Part shown: positions 24,878 through 35,000 of the stretch, piece after piece
Position numbering within the stretch: the first letter of the stretch is position 1
Layout of the letters: every line of letters starts with the position of its first letter
The notes under the pieces: model-generated
The model's database searches: none
What the model was told of the DNA's origin: nothing
Seen by the model: the letters and a program-made list of their open reading frames with translations, nothing else
NCBI GenBank assembly: GCA_002900995.3
Contig: CM035314.1
Span: forward strand, 899,252 to 963,251
DNA from: Ganoderma boninense
Taxonomy: Eukaryota; Basidiomycota; Agaricomycetes; Polyporales; Polyporaceae
Direction of reading: 5' to 3'
DNA: 64,000 nucleotides
Made by a program: the position numbers and the translations under genes

Positions 24878-25579
24878 GATGTCGCAGGATTCAAAGAAGA
24901 TAAGAAATCAGAAGGTGGTTGAGTCCAACGTTGGATCCAAGTCGCCTTTATACCATTGAGTACGCGCCGTACGTACATTGACATCGTCCTTAAGGTTACA
25001 CCGGCTTGACATTAACGACTTCCGTCTTCCCTGCGCCAATTCTTTTTAGCCGAGAGCGGACTTAACATGGTGTCGTTCTCCAACTACGAGGGGGGTCCAC
25101 CAGGTTTGGAAGCGTGCGCCATCATGCCATGCTGCTTTAAGCTGTTCGCATCAGGCAAATGCTGTCTGTCCTTGTGGGCGTTACCCTGCCCCCGTCATTA
25201 TGCTGTCGGGAGAACACACATTCGGCAAAGTACTCCGTTCAACGTCATCCATGCCCTCGTGTCCCCTCACCACGGCCCTGCCATATACGTCGCTCTTACT
25301 GTAGGGTGACATCGTCACCTGTGGTTCACGTTATCACGTAGTTCAGTATGTTAATCCCGCCCGTCGCCGTCTGCACACTTTTCGCCTATATCATCAAAGC
25401 GACACATGCAATTTGCCTTCCCACTCTCTACCTCCCTACGTTTACCCGTCCCGTTGTACTCGCCTTCTCTGTCCCCACTTTCGTACACTTTGGTGAGGGT
25501 ATCAGTCCACGGTATTGTCCGTCGTTTTTCTGACTGAGTGCTTATCCGCAACTGCCTAGTGTCTCTCTGTGTACTGAGC
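24878..25579. other. Divergent intergenic region
   Basis: This is a shared upstream region between the minus-strand orphan (start 24877) and the plus-strand gene starting at 25580. It could hold promoters for both. No gene is seen. Confidence 0.35.
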
Positions 25580-26213
25580 ATGGTTAGAGCCCGCCGTCAG
25601 GCTACGCCAGCGGTCTCTAACGCGATCACCCGGTGGAACAACGCCGTCCTGAACAGTATTCGCTTGGTACGAAACCTCAGTCCCGTCCCGGAACAGGCTT
25701 TATACTAACTGGGTCTTCAGGGCCTACTCCGTCGCCATGTCGTAGGACTGTTGTACCCGATGGGCGGCGGACACCCACGACTTGTCAAGATCCCAGCAGA
25801 CAGTCCTTTCACGGAAGAGCCGGGGTCAGACATTTGGCCTGAGGACCTCTCAACCAGACGTTGGTACTCTCGCGGCTGTCAACGACAGAGGATATCCACG
25901 CTCCCCAATGACATCGCCTTCAACCTTCCGAACAACTATTCTCTTCTTACATCTAAATGCTCGTCCACGGCATCCATCAACCGTACCATATCCGATACCT
26001 GGGGCATAAACGTTCGTGGACATGTCATCGTTATCCGTCATGCCGCTTCGAATCGCATGCGATCACCAACGTCGTCCACGCAGAGAGGCCGTTCATTGAC
26101 TACTTGGTCAGAAGGTACAAGCTGTCCCTTACATCCTTGTACTGCCGGCTAACGACCTTGCCGTCAGTTACTTCGTCCGCTCGGCATTGTTGGCTCGGAC
26201 GACCGACGATTAG
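25580..26213 (+). pseudogene. Relative of the MYND-gene C-terminal domain, frameshifted
   Basis: Exon 1 (25580-25666) joins in phase 0 to an exon from 25721 (GLLRRHVVGLLYPMGGGHPR). The frame continues through INRTISDTWG and VRGHVIVIRHAASNR to about 26057, then breaks. The expected continuation AITNVVHAERPFIDYLVRR lies in another frame, followed by a good intron (GTACAAG...GTCAG with GCTAAC) and a stop at 26211-26213. The end resembles the MYND gene at 12.1 kb (GTVLVFKF...DDVLHVRDYF), but this copy lacks the zinc finger. The function is unknown. The shift is two extra bases or one missing base; it may be real decay or a sequence error. Confidence 0.5.
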
Positions 26214-26985
26214 GGTTTATTACCTTCGTATCTATAACTTGCACGCTAGTTAGAACTGCATATATATGCGTTGTCCACTTTTGCCATGCTGGTCTTCAGC
26301 ACCGTGTCTTTTCCCGGCCACTGATCCACCCGGCTTAACGCGTACCGTCCATTGAGACCTATCGATAACTTCGTCAGAACGCACCTCCAGTCTCGCACTG
26401 ATCCATTTTCGACTTACTCGCGTCCCCACATCGCGCAGCGGTACTGCGCAGTGAGTGATATCGGCACGCGCCTTCGGTTTTGGGGCGCTAGCACGAATCG
26501 CCCATTTATCTCACCATCTACACAACCTAGCAGACGCAGTACGTTCGTTTACTGACCACGGTGGACCTTTCCCTCCACGAGAACAGAACACCCTCCCGTT
26601 CGCACTAGGTTATTCATCTCCCAGGCACAGGACGGCGCTTGGTAGCGGATCTTTACACTGCCTCTCCACACATCATTGTATCCCGCAGTGATCCGCATCA
26701 CAAAGGTCCGCATTCCGCTGGCACGAGACATCTTCGCCATCGGACCCCTTCCTTCATACAATGCATTGCGGTACGTACGTTCGCTAACCAACCATCACTG
26801 CATTAGTGGCTGGTTTTTGGTCGGCAATTTCCCCTCACGCGTAGTCTTGACATGGCGCCTGGCCGTGGGTCTGCTTTTCGATTTGCTTTAAAAGTCGCCG
26901 TCAATGGTGCGCCATCTCCTCCACCCGCGCACCCATCTTTCTGCTTAAACAATCGTTTTGACTTTCTCCAACCATATACATCGAC
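26214..26985. other. Upstream region of the R1 copy
   Basis: About 770 bases with only short open frames. It presumably includes the promoter of the ribonucleotide reductase large-subunit gene. Confidence 0.35.
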
Positions 26986-29900
26986 ATGTCGGCCCCGCAT
27001 GCACCCGCGGCTACTCTTATTCGGAAGCGAGGTAGGTTTGTTTCACCACATCTTATCCCTCTACAATCTGACCCTATGTGTTGTAGACGGGTGTGTCTTC
27101 CCTCACTAGGCATGTGTGCTTTGGAGCGCACTGACATACATGGCTTCTTTGTCTTCATGAACAGGCGCGTCGAGCCCTTTGATCGTCTTAAGGTATGCGA
27201 AGGCTTCTCCTTGCGGTCGAAGCTCACTTGCGATTGATCGTCGCTTTGTAGGCAGAAGCTTCCCTCCATAGGGTTAGCTCCAACTTTCGACCCTGTCCTT
27301 ATGCTGACGAACCTGCAGCTGTCTTGGAGCCTCGACCGCTCTTTCGTAGACATATCTGAGTGTGTATCTCGATCCCTTGTTGGCCTGTGTTCTCTTAACA
27401 TCCTATGCACAGGGTCGTGGATAACCTTCAGCTTCGACTCCCCGAAGATACCATGGATGCAGAGGCTTTTCAGGTTAGATCCGTCCTCAGTTCACCCAAG
27501 TATGCTCACCGTTTGTAGATTTTCATCGCGGAGGTCGTATCCACGTTTTCCACCCGTCATCCCGACTACTCTATACTGGCAGGTCGGGCCTATGTTACGT
27601 ATATGCATAAACGCGTCCCGAAGCGCTTCAGTGCTTGGGCCTTGTCACTAGGGGAAGGTCCGTTTGTGCTTGTATACTGACAGATAAGATGAGCTCACTG
27701 TCCGTCTTGCCCAGAAACTCCGTCTCTCTTTACTTATGGCTTCTTGGACGATGTCCGTGCCAACTGCGACGTGCTCGACTCAGCCATAGCCCACCACAGG
27801 GACTTTGACTTTACCTAGTGAGGAACTCGTTTATTATAGATGTAGCCTGTTCTCATATGCGTTTTTAGCCACGCGATGCAAACTTTCGAAAGATCTTACC
27901 TACTTCGATCTGAAGGCGGACTTGCTGAACGACTGCAGTTCCTCTATATGCGGGTCGCAGTGGGGCTATACGGTCGCGACTTGGAAAGAGTCCTGGAGAC
28001 TTATCAACTCTTGTCAACGCGCAAGATGTCAGTCGCGTCCCCTGTCCTGTGGAACGGCGGTCTCGCCAATCGCCATTTTGCCTCTTGCTTCATATTCGAC
28101 CCGTGCGTGGATGAAGCATATGACGCCGTTTCTAACGTCGCAAACCTATCGGCCCTCTGGGCGGCGGGAGGAGGCATCGGGATAAACGCTGGCGATGTAC
28201 CTGCATCTCGGTACGTGTTTCGATCTTTCACCTTTTGCCGGTCTTTGAACAGTAAGCTTGTCCAGCTCTGCCCATGACGGAGGTCACCCAGGCTTGATGC
28301 CGTTGCTACGCGTTTACGAATCGCTGGCTAGTTACTGGTCTCGCTCGAGCTCGCATCGTTCGTCATCCGCCACAGTCTACGTCCCGATCTGGCACGCGGA
28401 CGTCCGCAAATTCGTGGTATCCAGGACCAATCGAGTGTCCAGTGGCCATCGGTTCAAACACCTCTTCCCTGCCCTATGGATTCCACACCTATTGTACATC
28501 TTCGACTATTATTTCCTCTAAGACTGGGCTGGTTGCTTGTGCTTATTTCACGGGATCCATACGGTGTAGCATGCGACGTCTCGAAGCGAACCAATCGTGG
28601 AGCTTGTTCGACCCTGTCGATGTTCGAAACCTCAGCAATTTGGTCGGGGATGCGTTTGTCGCTGCGTACGAGGGATATGAGCGCGAAGGACGTGCGCTAG
28701 CGATTGTACCCGCGAGGCAGCTATGGGATACGATTTCGAACGCTTTGAGGGAGAGCGGGTGTCCATTTCTTATGTTTGCTGATAACATCAATGGTGTGTA
28801 CCGTCACTCGTCTACTTCAGCCTAGAATTTGACCGTTGTTGCTCTGCGCAGCGCGAAACAACCAGAAGCATCTTGGGGTCATAAAGGCATCAAACCTGTG
28901 CACAGAAATCCTCCAACACTCGACTACATCGGAGACAGCTGTATGCACTTTAGGTGCGCTTTGTCTCCCTCAATACGTCCGCCATGATGGGACTTTCAAT
29001 TATCCCGAACTCCATCGAGTAACGAAGATACTCGTTCGCAATCTTGACAAAGCCATCGACCGGTGCAATTTCCCGACCGACGACGCGGCGGTCTCCTCTT
29101 ACAAGACCAGACCGCTTGGCATTGGCGTGCAAGGTCTGGCGGATGTCTACACAATGATGGAATTACCGTATACATCCCCTGCGGCCAAGGAGATCAACAT
29201 CTGGATCGCCGAGACGGTGTATCACGCCGCCTTGGAGGCTAGCTGTGAGCTTTCCGAGCGTCTTGGACCGTACGATGCGTGGGAAGGGTCCCCTGCGTCC
29301 CGCCATGTCCTCCAACATGACATGTGGGACGCTGAACCTTCCGATCGCTACGATTTTGAACTACTCCGCGACAGGATCGTGGCCTACGGCTTGCGCAACT
29401 CCGTCCTTACTGCACAGATGCCTACCGCTTCCACTGCCCATCTTCTCGGCAACTCGGAGGGTGTCGAACCGTACACCAGGTACATGTACCTTCTTCCGCT
29501 GCTCGTGACATCGTATCTGACGCCCTACACGTTCTGGTGAAGCAACATCGTCCAATACAGAGTACTCAGTGGCTCCTTCAACGAGCTATCGCGCCACTTG
29601 GTCAACTCCCTTCAGAACCGCGGGATTTGGTCGGAGCAACTTCGAGGCGCTATCTTGGCTGCACATGGAAAGGCGTCTATATCTTTGTTCGTCTTATTCC
29701 GTACTAATCCTTTCGTGCAGGCTCTGTTCAGGATGTTGAAGGGATTCCTGACGAACTGAAAGCTGTTTTCCGCACCGTGTTCGAGTTAGATCCCCACGAC
29801 CTAATCGACATGGCTGCCGATCGCGCTCCTTATATCGACCAAAGTCAGTCGTTCAGCCTCTTCGTAGCCCAGCCCACGCCTGCGATATTGGTGAGTTTTT

Positions 29901-30129
29901 CCGTGGCATGAAATGACGCGCGGCTTAATCTGGACTCGTAGATGGATCTGGCGTTGCATGGTTGGAAGGCTGGACTTAAGACCGGTGCTTACTACGTTCG
30001 CAGTAAGCCTCCCTCAGAACCGCAGCCCTTTGGTGTAAGCCGCGACTCCCTGAGTGCGCCTCCTCATCCGGCTCAGGCCTCTGACGTCTCCCCATCAGTC
30101 ACCGCCGCCGTCTGTCCTTGTGATGTCTA
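26986..30129 (+). CDS. RNR1: Ribonucleotide reductase large subunit (R1), divergent copy
   Basis: R1 reduces ribonucleotides to deoxyribonucleotides with the radical supplied by R2. The N-terminus MSAPHAPAATLIRKRDGRVE matches the ATP-cone start but needs exons 26986-27031, 27087-27090 (only 4 bases) and 27165-27192. Later exons supply all key residues: the first redox Cys (HFASCFIF), the Asn-Cys-Glu triad (SNLCTEIL), the second redox Cys (TAVCTLGAL), MAADRAPYIDQSQS, and the Tyr-Tyr radical relay (LKTGAYYVRSKP). The C-terminus ends VCPCDV, a Cys-x-Cys instead of the usual CxxC. One intron (29668-29720) begins GA, not GT, although exon joining is otherwise perfect (AAHG/SVQDVEG). The sequence is clearly diverged from housekeeping R1. 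It may be a specialised or dying paralogue; I assume a normal R1/R2 pair lies elsewhere. Confidence 0.85.
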
Positions 30130-30537
30130 ATACTTCCCGTTATGTTCGTCGCTTCGTGATCGTGTTCCGCTTGTTATTGCTTTCGTATGCTACCAGTTAT
30201 GTATTGTCGAACGTCTGATTCTACTTTTCCTACTTGTCTTGTGCCTATGCCTGTCGCACAGCACTTATCTTCTCGTTTCGTATTTATGCTTGTGATGTAC
30301 GTTCCGTCTGTACCAGAACACTCGTGTCTTGCTTACGCCATACGTCTCGATGATTGACGTTGTATATAACTCGCGTCCAGATTGGACGTTACATGGTCCT
30401 CTATTTATTGTGTAGTCCGTGGTTCATCGTACATGCCAATCATAAGTCCACGTGGCCAGGTTCGCCCGGAGGGGCCCTGTCTATTGGACATCCTCAGCCC
30501 GTATTTCATGATCGATTGAAGTTCAAAATACACTTAC
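30130..30537. other. Junction between accessory block and broken EamA gene
   Basis: These 400 bases follow the R1 stop and precede the last recognisable EamA exon. The missing EamA exons are not here on either strand. A rearrangement or insertion breakpoint should lie within or at the edge of this stretch. Confidence 0.45.
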
Positions 30538-31787
30538 AGGCACCTGCTGCACACACAGTACCAGACAAGGCAACTCTAAAAAAATCGACATCAACAAAAA
30601 CACAGCCACCTACTGAAGCTAAGTACCCGACCGCCATTACCCGCTGGGCAGGTCCTACGTCATTCGCAAGTGCTCGTTCTATCAGGTTAACCGGTGGAAG
30701 TTCATCTTGAGTGACGCCAAACAATACTTGGGGACGTGCAATGAGAACCACGCCGGCTAGGCTAGCCACTACGAACCAATTCCATCAGTGCGATGCAGGC
30801 GTAAACCGGGGGCTATTAGACATACATCCGGCGAATGCTTCGCGCCATGAGAATGCCTCCTGCAGGAAGATCGCTCCCGCGATGGCGGTAAACATCGGAG
30901 ACAGGAATTGCAAGACTGTTGCGTCTGATAACGAGAGATATTGCAGTGAATAGTACAGACCGAAGATGCCGCCGAATCTGTGCCCGCGTCATTAAAAACA
31001 TTGATCAAACAGACAAATCTAAAGTTCGATGAACGTGGGATGCTATTCTCCACCTACCCGAAGACCCCGCGCTGTACCAAAAAATATCGCATATCCTTCG
31101 GACCGAAGAACGGGTCCGGGACCTTCGTCAAATGCCTGTGATAGGCGAGTTCTGTGAGACGGGCCTTGATGTAAGAAACGAGGCAACTCACATATATGCT
31201 ACGCAACATAGCCAAGTAATGCCCTGCACTCTCCGATCTCAGCGACGATCCCACATCGAATCGCTGCGGCTCAGCCCGATGACTGTTCGGGCTGCCGAAA
31301 CTGAAAGACCCCGCATCTAACTATGCCACATACCATTCTCACCAAGATAAGCTGCCGGGGCGGGTGAGTTGCTAGGCCCCTAATTGAGATCGGGGAATTT
31401 AATCCGCAGCTCACCTCGACGGCATGTACGGGTGGATCCAAGCTATTGAGCTTCTTCACTCCAACGTTCATCAGGGAGAAGAACAGCTGGGCGGTCGCGA
31501 CCAGCATCAAGCCAACGTTGCCCTCCACAACCTCACGAGCACGTTTGGCGACCCCTGAAGTCCAGGACCGAATTCGGAAATACGGCGATACCGTCCCCGC
31601 GTTGTTTGATGCTGTGGGTGCTGGCATATAGGAGGCCTGGGGGGATAGGGGCACCGTTGCCTGGGATGTCGATCGGTGGGGCGGGTTCGCCGCATAGGGA
31701 ATCCTTGTCGACGGCATCCCGCAGCGGCCCAGCCTTCTCAACGCGACGCCGCCCAGTGAGCCCGAAATCCGGAGCCTGTATGCGCAC
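30538..31787 (-). pseudogene. EamA/DMT-family membrane transporter, truncated and frameshifted
   Basis: EamA proteins are ten-helix transporters of nucleotide sugars or metabolites. Reading leftward from an ATG at 31787 there is a hydrophilic head (HSIKQRGDGIAVF), then GLMLVATAQLFFSLMNVGVK, LILVRM/GITWLCCVAYM, KVPDPFFGPKDMRYFLVQRG, FGGIFGLYYSLQYLSLSDAT and SLAGVVLIARPQVLFG, joined by several GT-AG introns. The frame of the head and the frame of the first helix differ by one base near 31555. The gene stops at a splice donor (GTAAGTG, 30537-30531) and the second half, including the remaining helices, is absent. It overlaps no other gene and lies head to head with cch1, 220 bases away. Confidence 0.75.
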
Positions 31788-32006
31788 GTTATGTCAGAGC
31801 AGTACTCGGTCAAGGTGTTGGAGTCGGCGGCGACGTGCTTGAACCGCAACGATACAAACTCAGATAAGACATAATTCACATCCCGACAGAAATCATTCAA
31901 TCTCAGACAAGCGGAGTAGTACTGAGGCCGCGGTAGCAACGCCTTCGACGAGTCCCCGTCGCCGCGATGCACAACGAGCTCGCATAACTCTTTCCCTTCA
32001 AACTGT

Positions 32007-35000
32007 ATGGACGCCGGCCACTTTTCTGCCTCGCACCGTTCTTCTTCTTCTGCTGTAGATTTCCCTGGCACTCCTGCTGCGCTCACCACCTCTCGCCCGA
32101 CCACACCGCTCTCCTCCGACAGTATCACTCGTCGCCGGACGAGCTCGAACGTCGTCCAGGACCCCCTGCGTTTCGCCAACCTGCCGACCTCGACAACCAC
32201 GCCAGGACCCGTCGCTGGTCCCTCACGTTCAGCCTGGCCCTCCGAAGACCCATTCGATTCACCCACCGAGGACGAAACATTCCATGTCCCATCGTTTCGG
32301 ACAGGCGGAGCGCGCTATCAGGATACCGGTGCCATCTACTCGACGCCGCAACCCGGGCAGTCTTCTGCTTCTCTCATCTCCTCCAACTTCCGCGAATCCG
32401 GGGATACCACGGACAGCACACGCGACGACGACGAGGCCCACCTGACCGCGAACATGTCGCGCCAGGGCGCAGGCGGGGAGTGGGGGATCGGACACAGCGT
32501 AGACCCAGAGCGTTCAGGTGCGTCACCACGGTCGGCGCGACGGAGGACGGTTCGGTACAGCACGTCTCCGTCTCCGTTGAAGAAAACGGGCACGACGATC
32601 ATGAGCGTGTCTCGCAATCTGAGACGCGCTTCGCTGCGCGTGGTGAACTTCGGAGGGTACGGGTTGGAGGACCACGTGCGGTTAGACGACATGGACGAGA
32701 GGGACGCCAAGGATAGGGACGAGGATGAGATCCCCGACGAGGACGAGGTCCTGCCGGACTTGTCGAAGGCTCTTCCGATACGAGGACGCACGCTTGGATG
32801 CTTAGGCCCTCACAGCAGGGTACGACTGGCAATGTACAAGTTCCTGACGTACCCGTAAGTCATTCCTTCTGTCGATTCGAGCGCATACAGATGACGTCGG
32901 TGAATCCCGTGAACAGGTGGACCGAGCCTGGGATCCTCCTCCTCATCATCCTCAACGCGGTTGTCCTTTTCATCCAAGCATCTGTATCGCATGCCCTGCC
33001 ATCGACCTGGCCGGACGACACGCCTCCGCCCTCCGTGTCAGGTTATTTTCACCATTGGGAAGACTATGTGCTATTCGTATTGTTCTGCTTGTTTACGTGA
33101 GTGTCTCACCGCGCTTGGTTCTCACTGTTCTCAGACACATGCCTAGGCTGGAAGCTTTTGCTCGAATATGTGTCTCTGGCTTTCTGCTGGATCCAGAAGT
33201 CCCCCTCTCCACGCTCTTTCAGTCTCCGTTCTCGGTATACCCCGACGTTAATCGACCACCAAACACCGCTGTAGAAGCTAGTTTTAATCTCGCTCGTACT
33301 CCGTCCTTGAGCGCAACCCACTCGGCATCTCCGCTACACCGAGGGCAGACCATCACCCAGCGTCTGCGTAATCTCCGCAAAAACCTGGCACGGCCATTCG
33401 TCCTTCACCACTCAGTCACCACCCCCTTACCCTCCAGTGCAGAGACCGCGAAGACCCCATCCAGGGCTCGCTCTGACACAACGCAGTCGAAGTCACCTAT
33501 GATGGAGAAGGCGCTTTCTGGGGCTCAGCACCTCCATTCCCACATCCGCAACCCCTCCGAACCGACGTTTCTGTCTAAGGCTCTCCGTTCCGACAATCCT
33601 AGCGAGACTATTGCGTTACCCTTCCGACTGAGTGTAGAAGACGCCAGGGGCCAGACGCAGCGCAACCTGCCATTCCTTCGGCATAGTTGGACTAGGATCG
33701 ACTTCATCGCTATCACCAGTTTTTGGATTACTTTCGCTTTGGCAACCGCTGGCGTCGAACACAACCGTTACCACATTGGCTTGTTTCGTGCCATGAGCGT
33801 GCTGCGTACTGCCAGGCTATTGGCTATTACTTCTGGTACTACCGTGAGTGCGCTGTCTATTCCCATTGTCTGGGGCATGTGATTCATCTATTGTCCAGAC
33901 GATTATGCGTTCTTTGAAGACGGCGCGCCCGTTGCTCGCCAGCGTTGCATATTTTGTGTTGTTTGCCATGATCTTGTTTTCGTAAGTGTTCGTCATTTCG
34001 ATGCTTCATTTCCTCGGTTGACTGGTCGATAGCATCATCGGTATCCAATCGTTCAAGGGATCCTTCCGCCGCACTTGTCATCTGTTTGTGGATGGGGCTG
34101 ACTACCCTCTAACATCCCAAAATTGCGGTGGACACATCGATCCGACTTCCCTCCAACCCGTCGGTTACTTGAACTCCGATGGCCAACATGGTGCTATCAA
34201 GGGTTTCATCTGTCCGCTGGGCCAGATTTGTATGGTAGGCGATTCACCATCGTACAAGCTCGACGCCATGTTTTCTTATCTTCTTTTGCAGGAGAACGAC
34301 GATAACCCTGAGTCGAACATGGAGAGCTTCGACGTCATCTACTACGCTGCCCTTCAGGTCGTGATTATTTCGTCAGCGAACGGGGTAAGCCTTCGCCACT
34401 TATTGCACCAAGATGGTACAAGGTTAACGTAGTTGCAGTGGTCCGGGTTAATGTATCAGATGATGGACGCAGAATTTTTCGTGTCCTGCTTTTTCTACAT
34501 CGTCTGCATCATCGTCCTCAACTTCTGGCTCATTAACCTCTTCGTCGCCGTGATCACGAACACTTTCTCAGCTATCCGTGCAGACACGAAGAAGAGCGCG
34601 TTCGGCGCAGCACCGTGAGCACTTTTGTGAAACTTGCCAACTTGGACCAAGCCTGAACTTATATACCTTCAGCCTTGCCCCTGTGGTGGAGGACGGCGAG
34701 GAGGGATGGTCTATCGTTGACGGAAGGCGGGTCGCTGGGCGGAATCGGATCCGGGAAATCTACGAAAACATCCGCTGGTGCTGGGTAGGATTCGCACTCG
34801 CTTCTGTCGTCCTACAGGCGACACGCACTGTGGACATGTCCGACCTTCACGCTGAGATCTTGGACAAGGGCGAGCTCGCGCTTACATTCATGTTCGACGT
34901 CGAGATCATTATCCGAGTGCTGGCGTACCTGCCTGACTGGAGGAAGTTCTTCTACGGAGGGCAGAATGTGCTGGACCTGGTCCTCGCGTTAGGCTCAAGC

